Source: Rickettsiales bacterium
GTDB taxonomy: Bacteria > Pseudomonadota > Alphaproteobacteria > G027485855
DNA length: 64,000 nt
Reading direction: 5' to 3'
Assembly: GCA_027485855.1 (NCBI GenBank)
Contig: JAIXQD010000001.1
Span: 393,575 to 457,574, forward strand
Shown: positions 8,075-17,366 of the stretch, in pieces
How the letters are laid out: each line of letters begins with the position of its first letter
Position numbering within the stretch: the stretch's first letter is position 1
Translations under genes and position numbers: made by a program
Notes under the pieces: model-generated
Seen by the model: the letters and a program-made list of their open reading frames with translations, nothing else
The model's database searches: none
Told to the model about the DNA's origin: nothing

Positions 8075-8839
8075 CTATCTAAAAAAGGCTATTTCTAACA
8101 GGGCTGAAAGATCAGCATAATCAAGCCGGTTGGGCGCCGCCTCGGCAACTTTGGGCTTAGCCCTAAAGGCCACGCCATAGCCTGCGGCTTCAAGCATAAG
8201 CAGGTCATTGGCGCCATCGCCCACTGCAATCACCTCTTGCGGGCGGCAATGGTAGCGGGCGCAAGCCTCATGCAGGGCTGCTAGTTTGGCGTGTTTGTCT
8301 AATATTGGCTCTTGCACCAAGCCGGTGATTTTGCCGTGCTGTATATCAAGCACATTGCCGCGATGCTCGGTAAAGCCAAATTGCTGCGCCACAATGCTGG
8401 TAAAAAACGTAAAGCCACTACTGACCAACCAGCAGGGAATATTTTTTGCCAAAAGACCTTGCAGCAATTTTTCGGCCCCTGCTGAGGGGGTAATTTTTTG
8501 TGCAACCTCATGCAGCAGATTTTCAGGCAGGCCGGCCAGCATTTGCACCCGTGCTAAGAGCGCGGCTTTAAAATCGAGCTCGCCGCGCATGGCAGCAGCT
8601 GTAATCGCCTGCACTTCGGCTTGCTTGCCGACATATAAGGCCAGCTCATCAAGCATTTCCTGCTCGATAATGGTGGATTCCATATCGGCCAGAAATAATT
8701 TTGGCCGTGGCGCATCGGCCGGTAAAATCACAAAATCATGGGTGGGTGCTTGTGCGCGCAAACTTTGCCAATCGGGGCGAGCTTGCGATGGCTCGCTGGT
8801 AAGCAGGCTCTGTGCCGAAAAAACTAGAAGCCGCCACAT
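8075..8839 (-). CDS. serB: Phosphoserine phosphatase (HAD family)
   Basis: Last step of serine synthesis, dephosphorylating O-phosphoserine. HAD motifs are visible: motif I FLADMESTI (Asp52), motif II WLVSSGFT, motif III Lys near ILDKHAK, and motif IV VIAVGDGANDLLML. The second acidic position of motif I is Glu (D-M-E-S-T) where DxD is usual; ThrH of Pseudomonas also has DxE, so this need not abolish activity. There is no full N-terminal ACT domain, only about 45 residues before the catalytic core. It starts two bases after the antiporter stop, so the two are co-transcribed. Confidence 0.9.
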   Translation of the reverse strand: MWRLLVFSAQSLLTSEPSQARPDWQSLRAQAPTHDFVILPADAPRPKLFLADMESTIIEQEMLDELALYVGKQAEVQAITAAAMRGELDFKAALLARVQMLAGLPENLLHEVAQKITPSAGAEKLLQGLLAKNIPCWLVSSGFTFFTSIVAQQFGFTEHRGNVLDIQHGKITGLVQEPILDKHAKLAALHEACARYHCRPQEVIAVGDGANDLLMLEAAGYGVAFRAKPKVAEAAPNRLDYADLSALLEIAFFR

Positions 8840-8841
8840 AT

Positions 8842-10674
8842 TTATGCGGAAGCCTGTTCAACCGACTCGTTCAAGCGGGCTTTAATCAGCAAATCCTCAA
8901 CGATATCGTGCGGGATGTCGGCGGCATGTAGCGCATATTCAGCCAAGCTGAGCGACGATTCTAGCGTGACCTGCACCACGCCATTGGCGCCCGCAGCGAG
9001 GAGCTCACGCCCATGTTTGGCATCATGCGCTCTGGCGTAAATTGGCAAATCTGGCCAATGTGCGCGCAAAGCGGTTAAAGTATGGCTGATGCTATCGGGC
9101 TTGTTGATGGCCAAAATAATGGCACTGGCCTGCCCTGCACCAAAACTTTCAAGCAAAGTAATGTTGGTTGAAACGCCATAATGAATGGCCACGCCATCGG
9201 CAAGGCCCTGCTGCACGCGCTCAACATCTTCATCCACCACAATATAAGGCACTTGTTGCATGCGCAAAATACGCACAATGCGTTGCCCCACACGGCCATA
9301 GCCCACCACAATAACAGGGTGCGTTTCGGGCATAAGCTCGGTCGGCTCAGGCTGCTGCACCGTAATGCTGCGCTGACGTTGCCAAACACGCAGCCTTTGC
9401 TCAAACTTAGCCACAAAGGGTGTGAGCATAATTGAGAGCGCGGCCACCAAGAGCATAAATTGCGCAATATCCTGTTTAATCAGCCCGCCCGCTGATGCGG
9501 CACCCACAACAACAAAAGCAAACTCACCGCCGCCCCCCAAGAGCAAGCCCAAAGCTAAAGCGGTGGCGTGGTCATGCCTAAAAAATTTACGCGCCAGAAG
9601 ATAAATGAGGGTGGCTTTAATGGCCAACAAGCCAAGCACGGAGGCCATCACCCAAAACCACTGATGTTGCAGCAGGTGAATATCGATACTCATGCCAACG
9701 CTCATAAAGAATAAACCCAACAGCAGCGCCTTAAAGGGTTTAATATCGGCCTCAACCTGATGTCTAAATTCGCTATCGGCCAAAAGCACGCCCGCTAAAA
9801 ACGCGCCCAATGCAAATGAAATACCGGCTAAAGCGGTTAAAGTCGCAATGCCCAGCACCACAAATAGTGACAGCACCAAAGATAATTCGGGCATGTTCAA
9901 TGCCGCGGTTCTATGAAAAAGTGGCCGAATAACAAAACGACCTAATAACAAAATAACCCCAACAACCAAAACCGCATTGATAAAGGCGCCCATTAAAGCC
10001 GCACCAAGGCTGGCTTGGCCGGCCGAAAGCACCGCCACCAGCACCAAGAGCGGCACCACGGCTAAATCCTGCATCAATAAAATAGCAAAAGCACTTTGAC
10101 CCGTGCGTGAGGCCGCCTCGCCGCGCTCAATAAGCAATTGCATGACCACAGCCGTTGACGACAAAGCCAAACAACCGCCCAAAATAATGGCCGCCACCAG
10201 CGTATTGCCCCACAAATAGGCAATCACCCCAACTAAAATGGTACTGCCCAACACTTGCCCGCCGCCAAGGCCAAAAACCAACCGGCGCATTTCAACAAGG
10301 CGCTGCCACGACAATTCAAGCCCGATTAGAAATAGCAAAAAGCCAACACCGAGCTCGGCAAAAGCACGCACCTGCTCTACTTCACCAATCAGCGCAAAGC
10401 CAAAAGGCCCGATGGCAACGCCGGCCAACAAATAACCAACCACGACCGAAAGCTTTAATCGTTGCAATAAGAGAACCACAATGAGTGTGGCCGCCAGCAC
10501 CGACAGGATTTCGTTGATAAAGGGAATATGCGCTTGATGCAGCGGCGGCAGAAAGCTAGCAGCACCTTGTGCCAAATTCTCGGCCAGCTGCGGCAAATCA
10601 ACCTGAGGCAAGTCAACCTGAGGTAAGTCAACTTTGGGCAAATCTACATCTAAATTAACAAGAGAATCAGTCAT
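8842..10674 (-). CDS. KefB/KefC-type monovalent cation:proton antiporter (CPA2)
   Basis: Inner-membrane antiporter of about 610 residues. After a short hydrophilic N-terminus with four VDLPQ/VDLPK-like repeats come roughly 12 membrane helices (INEILSVLAATLIVVLLLQ onward; GLGGGQVLGS; FALGAFLAGVLLADS). A cytosolic RCK/TrkA-N Rossmann domain (VIVVGYGRVGQRIVRIL) follows, which in Kef proteins binds nucleotide or glutathione-type effectors. Potassium is the usual substrate but cannot be proven from sequence. I chose the ATG giving MTDSLVNL; the longer frame adds a Cys-rich stretch unlike the family. It is upstream of serB and divergent from the pilus operon. Confidence 0.9.
   Translation of the reverse strand: MTDSLVNLDVDLPKVDLPQVDLPQVDLPQLAENLAQGAASFLPPLHQAHIPFINEILSVLAATLIVVLLLQRLKLSVVVGYLLAGVAIGPFGFALIGEVEQVRAFAELGVGFLLFLIGLELSWQRLVEMRRLVFGLGGGQVLGSTILVGVIAYLWGNTLVAAIILGGCLALSSTAVVMQLLIERGEAASRTGQSAFAILLMQDLAVVPLLVLVAVLSAGQASLGAALMGAFINAVLVVGVILLLGRFVIRPLFHRTAALNMPELSLVLSLFVVLGIATLTALAGISFALGAFLAGVLLADSEFRHQVEADIKPFKALLLGLFFMSVGMSIDIHLLQHQWFWVMASVLGLLAIKATLIYLLARKFFRHDHATALALGLLLGGGGEFAFVVVGAASAGGLIKQDIAQFMLLVAALSIMLTPFVAKFEQRLRVWQRQRSITVQQPEPTELMPETHPVIVVGYGRVGQRIVRILRMQQVPYIVVDEDVERVQQGLADGVAIHYGVSTNITLLESFGAGQASAIILAINKPDSISHTLTALRAHWPDLPIYARAHDAKHGRELLAAGANGVVQVTLESSLSLAEYALHAADIPHDIVEDLLIKARLNESVEQASA
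10592..10651 (-). repeat. Four 15-bp repeats coding VDLPQ-like pentapeptides
   Basis: The units (GGCAAATCAACCTGA and variants at 10592, 10607, 10622 and 10637) encode VDLP[Q/K] repeated in the N-terminal tail of the antiporter. Because the unit is 15 bp, expansion or loss keeps the frame. Confidence 0.9.
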
Positions 10675-10797
10675 GCCACAAAGATAACAGCAGTAAGTGT
10701 TTTTGCAAATGCCATAATCATGCATAATGCTATAGGCATACTCGATTCGTGAGCGTGCTCATTTTCCTTTCCCGCCTTTTTCTTCTTGGGGACATCA

Positions 10798-11844
10798 ATG
10801 AGTGTTTTGTTTAAAGCGCTTCGTCAATCAAGCCAGCCTACTTCTATTTCGGCTATGCCCCAGTTAAATTCGGCCCTGCCCGCATCACCGCGGCGCATCT
10901 GGCTTTTAGCGGCAATGGCTATTGGTCTTTCGCTGCTGGGCGCCATGGCTTACATTATCAGCAGCGGCAATGAGCCGGTGAATGAAGCCTATCAGCCCAT
11001 GCCCTTGCCGATTAGCAAAACAGCACCTTTTGTGAGCGTGACCAATAGCCAACCCACAGCAAGTGCAGCACCGGCCGCGCCCGAACTTGTGCCCATTCCG
11101 GCGGTTGAAAATCCGCTGCCGCCACCGCCCAGCGGCATTGCCATGCAACAAATCAATAAAATTATCGGCGAGCCAAATACTAGTGTCAGTGACGCCACTA
11201 TTGCTGGGAATATTCCGGCCACTGCCTTAGAGGCAAATATACCTAGCCCTGCCGTGCCCATGCTCAGCCCAGATGAAAATCTGCGTTTCGAACTACAGCG
11301 CGCCCGCTTAGAGCTAGACGCACAACGCGCTACGGCGGCCTTGGTTATTTATAATGATTTAGCCCGCGCTAACCCGCAAGATGTCGCGGTGCGTTTGGGG
11401 CAAGCCTCGGCCTTACAAAGCATGGGACGCCTCAATGAAGCCGAGCAAATCTATAATACGCTGCTCACTGAAAACCCACAAAATGAAACAGCGCAAATTA
11501 ATCTGATGGGTATTTTAGCGCAGCGCTCACCGCAACAAGCTGTGCCGCGTTTGCGGCAAATGCTGCAAAATGGCAATAGCAACCCGCGGCTTTATGCGCA
11601 ATTAGGTCTGGCGCAAGCGCGTTTGGGCCGCAGCAGTGAAGCGGTGCAAGCGCTCGAGCAAGCACAGCGTGCCTTACCGCGCGATATGTCAATTTTGCAA
11701 AATCTGGCGATTGCCTATGACCGTGCCGGCATGGTGCCAGAAGCAACCACCGCCTACGAACAGCTTTTACGCAACGATACTGAATTGCTCAACAAAAACG
11801 AAATCCGCATGCGCTTGTTATTTTTGCGCGGCGGCAAACCTTAA
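10798..11844 (+). CDS. MshN-like TPR protein, membrane anchored
   Basis: First gene of the pilus operon. Residues about 30-55 form one membrane segment (IWLLAAMAIGLSLLGAMAYI), followed by a Pro/Ala-rich linker and tetratricopeptide repeats (ALVIYNDLARANPQDVAVRL; EAEQIYNTLLTENPQNETAQ; AYDRAGMVPEATTAYEQLL). Architecture and position next to an MshM-like ATPase match MshN of MSHA pilus systems, where it helps assembly in the inner membrane and periplasm. The ATG at 10798 has GGGGA six bases upstream; a TTG 12 bases earlier is less likely. MshM follows after 11 bases. Confidence 0.8.
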   Translation: MSVLFKALRQSSQPTSISAMPQLNSALPASPRRIWLLAAMAIGLSLLGAMAYIISSGNEPVNEAYQPMPLPISKTAPFVSVTNSQPTASAAPAAPELVPIPAVENPLPPPPSGIAMQQINKIIGEPNTSVSDATIAGNIPATALEANIPSPAVPMLSPDENLRFELQRARLELDAQRATAALVIYNDLARANPQDVAVRLGQASALQSMGRLNEAEQIYNTLLTENPQNETAQINLMGILAQRSPQQAVPRLRQMLQNGNSNPRLYAQLGLAQARLGRSSEAVQALEQAQRALPRDMSILQNLAIAYDRAGMVPEATTAYEQLLRNDTELLNKNEIRMRLLFLRGGKP

Positions 11845-11855
11845 AGGAGCGCGCC

Positions 11856-12830
11856 ATGCCCTATCTTGAGCATTTTGGACTGAAGCAATTTCCGTTTGGC
11901 CTCACGCCCGACACCGACATGTTTTACCCGCACCAGCAGCAGCAAGAGCTATTAGAGGCCGTGCTCTATGCCATTAAGCGCGGTGATGGTTTTATAAAAA
12001 TTACTGGCGAGGTTGGCACGGGCAAAACTTTGCTTTGCCGTTTGCTGCTTGAAGATTTGCACGAGCAGCAAATCCCCTCGGCCTTTATCACCACTCCCAC
12101 CGATCAGCCCGCCGCTATCTTAGCCAATGTGTTGCGCGAATTTGGCCTGCCCACCGATGTGCCCGACCCTATCTCGGCTTTGCAGCATCATCTGGCAACG
12201 GAATTAGGCGAGAAAAAACACAGCGCTGTACTGGTGATTGATGAAGCGCAAGCCCTTGGTGCCACCGGCCTTGAAACAGTGCGGCTGCTTTCTAACCTTG
12301 AAACCACCCAACGCAAATTATTGCAAATTGTGCTGTTTGCGCAGCCCGAATTAGACTGGCTGCTGCAGCGCCACGATTTGCGACAAGTAGCGCAAAGAAT
12401 AACTTTTAGCTTTTATACCTCGGCCATGCAAAATAATGCCGCCGAAGATTACATCACCCACCGTTTAAGCATGGCGCAAAATTCGGGCACCAATGCCGGC
12501 CGCAGGCTGCATGCGGGCAATATTTTTTCGCGCGCAGCACTCACACGCTTGGCTAAAGCCAGCCAAGGCATTCCGCGTATCCTTAATGTTTTGGCCGATA
12601 AAGCCCTTATGGCCGCTTTTGCCACTGGCAGTCGTCGCGTGGGCATAGAGCATATTCGCATTGCGCTGAACGATAATAGTTTACAAATGAGCACCTTGCG
12701 TCGTCAGAAAAACTTTTGGTCTTACTTATGGCCGCTCGTGGCAATCACGGTGCCGCCACTGCTTATTGTGGCCGCGCTGGCCATGCTGTCGCCCGAACAT
12801 CTGCAACAGCTACGGAACCTGTGGCTATGA
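11856..12830 (+). CDS. mshM: MshM/ExeA-like AAA ATPase
   Basis: ATPase of the ExeA/MshM group that helps place the secretin or pilus machine in the envelope. The family N-terminus HFGLKQFPFGLTPDTDMFY is followed by Walker A TGEVGTGKTLLCR and Walker B SAVLVIDEAQAL. The ETVRLLSNLET segment and a C-terminal single membrane helix (LWPLVAITVPPLLIVAALAML) are also typical. The ATG has AAAGGAG upstream. It overlaps the next start by ATGA, so expression is coupled. Confidence 0.9.
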   Translation: MPYLEHFGLKQFPFGLTPDTDMFYPHQQQQELLEAVLYAIKRGDGFIKITGEVGTGKTLLCRLLLEDLHEQQIPSAFITTPTDQPAAILANVLREFGLPTDVPDPISALQHHLATELGEKKHSAVLVIDEAQALGATGLETVRLLSNLETTQRKLLQIVLFAQPELDWLLQRHDLRQVAQRITFSFYTSAMQNNAAEDYITHRLSMAQNSGTNAGRRLHAGNIFSRAALTRLAKASQGIPRILNVLADKALMAAFATGSRRVGIEHIRIALNDNSLQMSTLRRQKNFWSYLWPLVAITVPPLLIVAALAMLSPEHLQQLRNLWL

Positions 12831-13903
12831 TGCTGGCACAGCTTGCAGGCGACGCCGTAAAAACTGGCGCCTCTGATTTACATTTATCGCCCGATATGCC
12901 ACCCATGCTGCGTTTGCATGGCGATTTACTGCCACAAACACACTATGGCACGCTCAGCAGCGCTGATATCAGTCAGCTACTCAGCGCGGTGATGTCGGCC
13001 AAACAACAAGCCGACCTCAAAGAATTTTGGGAGCTCGATTTTGCGCTGACTTTTGCCGAGCATGGGCGCTTTCGTGCCAATGCCTATCATACGCATCGTG
13101 GCATAGCCTGCGCCTTGCGCCCCATCCCCGCCACAGTGCCGCCCTTAGAAAAACTCGGCGCACCAGCCATTTTAGCGAAGTTGGCCGAGTTGGATAAAGG
13201 CTTAGTGTTGGTCACAGGCGCAACAGGCAGCGGCAAATCAACCACGCTGGCCTCGATGATTGATTATATCAATCGCACCAAACAAAAACATATTGTTACT
13301 ATCGAAGACCCGCTCGAATTTGTGCATCAAAATAAAAAGAGCCTCATCAATCACCGCGAAGTGGGGCAAGATACGCGCTCTTTTGCGCAAGCGCTTAAAA
13401 GCGCGCTGCGGCAAAACCCCAACGTTATTTTAGTGGGCGAGCTGCGCGACCATGAAACCATATCGCTGGCTCTCACGGCGGCTGAAACAGGGCATTTAGT
13501 TTTAGCGACTTTACACACCAGCTCGGCTGCCAAAACTATCGATCGCATCATTGATGTATTTAGTGCCGGCGATAAGGAAATGATTCGCACCATGCTGTCT
13601 GGCTCATTGCAAGCTGTTATTGCGCAAGTGCTGGTGCGCAAGGCCGATGGTCAGGGCCGTGTGGCTGCCCACGAAATCATGATTGCCACGCCCGCTATAC
13701 GCAATCTCATCCGCGAAAATAAAGTGGCGCAAATTGGCAGCATGATGCAAACCGGCGTTAAATATGGCATGCAAACGCTCAAAGATAGTTTGCAGGCTTT
13801 GGTTGGCACACAAAAAATTACGCCCGAAGCCATGACGCAAACTTTGAATATTTTAAACCAAACCGAAGATGATAAATTACAGCCTGGAGGCATGGTTCTA
13901 TGA
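12827..13903 (+). CDS. pilT: PilT-type pilus retraction ATPase
   Basis: Hexameric ATPase that disassembles type IV pili from the base, powering retraction. Walker A is GATGSGKSTTL, the Asp-box includes VTIEDPLEF, and Walker B is NVILVGELRDHETI. His-box residues occur in ATLHTSSAAKTIDR, and the C-terminal AIRNLIRENK matches the PilT signature AIRNLIREGK. The ATG overlapping the mshM stop is chosen; the 37 residues of open frame before it are not PilT-like. Classic Vibrio MSHA loci lack a dedicated pilT in the operon, so its presence here is notable. Confidence 0.9.
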   Translation: MMLAQLAGDAVKTGASDLHLSPDMPPMLRLHGDLLPQTHYGTLSSADISQLLSAVMSAKQQADLKEFWELDFALTFAEHGRFRANAYHTHRGIACALRPIPATVPPLEKLGAPAILAKLAELDKGLVLVTGATGSGKSTTLASMIDYINRTKQKHIVTIEDPLEFVHQNKKSLINHREVGQDTRSFAQALKSALRQNPNVILVGELRDHETISLALTAAETGHLVLATLHTSSAAKTIDRIIDVFSAGDKEMIRTMLSGSLQAVIAQVLVRKADGQGRVAAHEIMIATPAIRNLIRENKVAQIGSMMQTGVKYGMQTLKDSLQALVGTQKITPEAMTQTLNILNQTEDDKLQPGGMVL

Positions 13904-15768
13904 GATGCAAAGGCCGCCCCTATTCAACCCTTATTGGCAGTGTTTTTTTGCTGCTGTTGCTTGCCTCTTGCGGCAATAATTACGAATATTATGACCGCGA
14001 CGCCAAACTTGGCCGCGATGATTATCGCGAGGCGCTGGCGGCTAAGGCCCCGCCTGCTGAAAAACCAGCGCCCCCCATCCCTGATTTTGCGCCGATGGTT
14101 GGCGATGTACCCACCGAGCCCAACCAAGATCGCGGCAAAAGCGTGAGCCTACAGATGGATGGCAATACGCCACTGCGCGAGGTTTTAACCGAGCTTGCCA
14201 AACAAGCCGGCTATGATCTTGAGCTTGACCCACGCATTGAAGGCTCGCTTATTTTAACGGCGCGCGACCGCCCCTTTGAGGAAGTGCTGGAGCGCATCAG
14301 CGATATGGCCGGCTTGCGCTACACACTTAAGCGCGGCGTATTGCGGGTTGAGCAAGATACCGCCTATCATAAAACCTATCGGGCTGATTTTCCGAATATG
14401 CGCCGCAGCACCAGCAGCACAGTAGATACCAGCGTTGGCCTTTCGGGCTCGAGCGCAGGTGGTAACGCCACCAATGAATCGAACGCTAATGTGACTGGCA
14501 CCAGCGACACCGACTATTGGGCAGAAATTATCAGCAACCTTACGCAAATTTTGGGCAACACGCAGCGCGCCCAAGATGTGCTGCTCACCAATGCGCCCTT
14601 ATCGGCCAATTCTGCGCAAGCCGCCATTGCCCCACCGGTCAGTGAAGGCAACCAACCAGCCAGTGCAGCCGCACCTGCAACGCCCGCCAGCGCTGCGGCG
14701 TCTGCTACGGCATCAGGCACGGCGCCTGCCACAGCTGCCGGTGGCACGGGCACAGGGGGCGCAAGCGCGGGGCAAAGCAGCTTTACCGTTAATCGGCAAG
14801 CGGGCATTGTTTCTGTTTTTGCGACCGAACGGCAGCATCGCCGTGTGGCCGACTATCTCAATAAGCTGCGGCAATTGGTCAATGCGCAAGTACTGATTGA
14901 AGCTAAAATTTTTGAAGTGCAGCTCAATGATGAGTTCCGCACCGGCATTAATTGGAACAGCTTATTTGGTGGCGCGCTTGAGTTGGGCGTCAATACCGTG
15001 CCCAATTTGGTGGTCAACCAGCTTAATCCACTCAGCAATGTCAGCAATCAAGAAACCGGCATTTCCATGCTGGTCGATAATGAAGATGTGCAGGGCTTGC
15101 TTAATTTTGTGCAGGGCTTTGGCACTTTGCGCACGCTGTCTAACCCACGGGTGACCGCGCTTAACAACCAATCGGCGATTTTGCGTGTGGTCAATAATGT
15201 CGTTTATTTTAGGCTCACCGTAACGCCAGGCACCACGGCCGAGGGTGGCGCAGTATCGCCGCCCACCGTCACCAGCTCGCCTGAAGTGGTGCCGATTGGC
15301 GTGATTGTTTCAGCGCAACCCTCCATCGACCTTGATACCGACACTATCAAATTATATCTGCGGCCCACAGTCAGCCGCGTCACCGGCTTTGCCAACGACC
15401 CTGCGGTTGAGTTTAACTTGGCGCTGTCGGGCAGTACCACCAGCGCTAATTTAGAATCGCGCATACCGGTTGTTGCCGTGCAAGAGATGGATACAATTAT
15501 CAACATGAATTCGGGTCAGGTCGTGGTGTTGGGTGGCCTTATGCAAGATAGCAGCACGGTCGATGAGGCCGGTGTGCCGGGCCTGCAAGATATACCCGTG
15601 GTGGGTTTGGCCGCAAAAAACCGCAGCGATTATTCGCGCAAAACTGAATTGGTGATGTTTATCAAAGCCACCGTGCAGCGCGATGGTCACAATAGCGTCA
15701 CCGGCGAAGACCGCGAGCTTTATTCGCGCTTTGGCAATGACCGGCGGCCCTGGCGTTTGCCTGAGTAA
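13900..15768 (+). CDS. mshL: MshL-like outer-membrane secretin (lipoprotein)
   Basis: Forms the outer-membrane pore for the pilus. A lipoprotein signal ends at the lipobox LLASC (Cys about residue 24). A secretin N-domain (PLREVLTELAKQAGYDLELD) is followed by a low-complexity Ala/Pro/Gly/Thr linker (about residues 235-290). The secretin core then has QVLIEAKIFEVQLND, TLSNPRVTALNNQSA, the V/PIGV segment and the C-terminal VVLGGLMQDSSTVDEAGVPG. At 622 residues it is typical of MshL. ATGA overlap with pilT and TAATG coupling to the next gene place it in the operon. Confidence 0.9.
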   Translation: MRCKGRPYSTLIGSVFLLLLLASCGNNYEYYDRDAKLGRDDYREALAAKAPPAEKPAPPIPDFAPMVGDVPTEPNQDRGKSVSLQMDGNTPLREVLTELAKQAGYDLELDPRIEGSLILTARDRPFEEVLERISDMAGLRYTLKRGVLRVEQDTAYHKTYRADFPNMRRSTSSTVDTSVGLSGSSAGGNATNESNANVTGTSDTDYWAEIISNLTQILGNTQRAQDVLLTNAPLSANSAQAAIAPPVSEGNQPASAAAPATPASAAASATASGTAPATAAGGTGTGGASAGQSSFTVNRQAGIVSVFATERQHRRVADYLNKLRQLVNAQVLIEAKIFEVQLNDEFRTGINWNSLFGGALELGVNTVPNLVVNQLNPLSNVSNQETGISMLVDNEDVQGLLNFVQGFGTLRTLSNPRVTALNNQSAILRVVNNVVYFRLTVTPGTTAEGGAVSPPTVTSSPEVVPIGVIVSAQPSIDLDTDTIKLYLRPTVSRVTGFANDPAVEFNLALSGSTTSANLESRIPVVAVQEMDTIINMNSGQVVVLGGLMQDSSTVDEAGVPGLQDIPVVGLAAKNRSDYSRKTELVMFIKATVQRDGHNSVTGEDRELYSRFGNDRRPWRLPE

Positions 15769-16547
15769 TGCTGGTGTCGGCAAGGCAAGCCAATTGGTTC
15801 CCGCTGGTGCAAGCGCAGCTTTTGGGCCTCATGCGCGAGCGCAGCCTTTTGGCTTTATTGCTCATGTGGCTGGTGGTTATCGTTTTTTCAATCATGCTGG
15901 GCGCGGCGGCGCTTGCGGAAGAACAGGCTTTTAGCCTTACGCTTTATGTTGCGGCATTGCGCTGGTTGGGTGTGCTCAGTATTGTGGTAGTTGCAGCCAG
16001 CCAAATTCAACGCGCTTTCGATCATCGAGAAATAGAGCTGTTGCTGGCAACGCCTTTATCGCGGCCACAATGGCTGTTCTCGCAAATCACCCTCTTGGCT
16101 ATTTTGGCACTTTTTATGCTTGGCTTAACTTGCCTGCCCATTTTGTGGCTTGTGCCGCTGCAGGCCAAAAACTTAGCCGCTTTTGCTCTTAGTCTTTATG
16201 CCGAGTGGTTTTTATTGGCCTGCGCTGCCGTTTTTTTTGCCCTAGCCAGTCGTGGCGTGGTTATAACTGTCTTAGCCAGTATGGGTTTTTATGTGCTCTC
16301 GCGGCTTATTGGCCCACTGCTTGAACTTGCCCAAGATAACGCACGACGCGGCGCGGGCAGCACAGGCAGCCATTTTATGGAGCTATTCAGCTGGCTATTA
16401 CCTAGGCTTGACGCTTTTGCGCCTATCAATTTTTTACTCAGCGATGCCGCATTCAGCGCCTTGCCATTTATCATTTTGCAAACAGCCATTTATAGTATTT
16501 TACTGATATTGCTGGCCGCGCTCGATTTACAAAAGCGACAATTTTAA
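15768..16547 (+). CDS. ABC-2-type transporter permease
   Basis: Integral membrane protein of 259 residues with about six helices (LLALLLMWLVVIVFSIML; LGVLSIVVVAAS; LLAILALFMLGLTCL; FLLACAAVFFALAS; VVITVLASMGFYVLS; FIILQTAIYSILLILLAAL). The cytosolic motif FDHREIELLLATPLSR resembles ABC-2 permeases of the CcmB/NosY/GldF type. Its likely ATPase partner is encoded 8.6 kb downstream at 25144. The start is coupled to the secretin stop (TAATG). The substrate is unknown, and a permease is not a standard pilus component. Confidence 0.8.
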   Translation: MLVSARQANWFPLVQAQLLGLMRERSLLALLLMWLVVIVFSIMLGAAALAEEQAFSLTLYVAALRWLGVLSIVVVAASQIQRAFDHREIELLLATPLSRPQWLFSQITLLAILALFMLGLTCLPILWLVPLQAKNLAAFALSLYAEWFLLACAAVFFALASRGVVITVLASMGFYVLSRLIGPLLELAQDNARRGAGSTGSHFMELFSWLLPRLDAFAPINFLLSDAAFSALPFIILQTAIYSILLILLAALDLQKRQF

Positions 16548-17239
16548 TGCAGCGTGGCGTGTTGATAATTTTAGCGCTGCTGTGTTTGGCATTGCACATT
16601 GCCCTTGGCCATAATTATCAGCCACAAAAAATTGCGGGGCCCATCACGCCGGCCGCGCCAAGCGTAGCACAATTGCGCCTGCTGGCGCTGGGGGATGATG
16701 CCTTGGCCTATCGCTTAGGTGGCTTAGCTGTGCAAAATTTTGGCGAGCAAAAAAGTGGCAATGCCACGCCGCTGCGCGACTATGATTATGCCAAGCTCAT
16801 CGATTGGTTTACGCTTTTGGCACAGCTGCAACCACAAGCCGATTATCATAAGCATTTGGCCGCCTATCTATACAGCGCCACCGATAATGCGCAGCAATTA
16901 CGGCTGATTATAAATTATTTGCAGCAGCAAGCGCATGTTGCTGGCCAAAATAATTGGCGCTGGTTGGCACAAGCCAGCTTATTGGCGCGGCACAAATTGC
17001 AAGACGCGGATTTAGCTTTGGCCATTGCGCAAGATTTAGCTTGGCTGAATGAGCCGCAACAACCATTTTGGACCAAGCTCACGCCGGCAATCTTGTGGCT
17101 ACAGCAAAATGATTACCAAGCCGCAACGCTTTATCTTGAAAAGCTACAAGCGCAACCAACCCTCACCCCAGAAAACCATGCCGAGTTGGCACTATTTGCC
17201 AAAGACAACAGCTTAACAATTGGTAAAGATGCTCCGTAA
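16547..17239 (+). CDS. Membrane-anchored helical-repeat protein
   Basis: 230 residues: an N-terminal signal-anchor (GVLIILALLCLALHIALG) and a soluble part built of repeated amphipathic helices rich in Ala, Leu and Gln (KHLAAYLYSATDNAQQ, DYQAATLYLEKLQAQP), suggesting a TPR-like fold. I recognise no family. It starts within the permease stop codon (TAATG) and ends before the pilin promoter region, so it likely works with the permease or as a periplasmic scaffold. Confidence 0.7.
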   Translation: MQRGVLIILALLCLALHIALGHNYQPQKIAGPITPAAPSVAQLRLLALGDDALAYRLGGLAVQNFGEQKSGNATPLRDYDYAKLIDWFTLLAQLQPQADYHKHLAAYLYSATDNAQQLRLIINYLQQQAHVAGQNNWRWLAQASLLARHKLQDADLALAIAQDLAWLNEPQQPFWTKLTPAILWLQQNDYQAATLYLEKLQAQPTLTPENHAELALFAKDNSLTIGKDAP

Positions 17240-17366
17240 AATCTTTTTTTAATTATCAAACCAATTTGATGGACGTTAAAGACAATTTAGGTAAAATTTT
17301 ATATATTAAGTCCTGAGTTCAGCAAAATAATGACCGCACATTTTTAACATAGGGGAGAATAACATC
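17240..17366 (+). promoter_or_regulatory. AT-rich leader, probable pilin promoter region
   Basis: A 127-base gap in an otherwise gapless operon. It is AT-rich and holds TTGATG near 17268, TAAAAT near 17292 and a GGGGAGA ribosome-binding site before the pilin ATG. The -35/-10 spacing is not ideal, so the exact promoter is uncertain. A strong terminator follows the pilin gene, supporting a separate pilin transcript. Confidence 0.45.
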
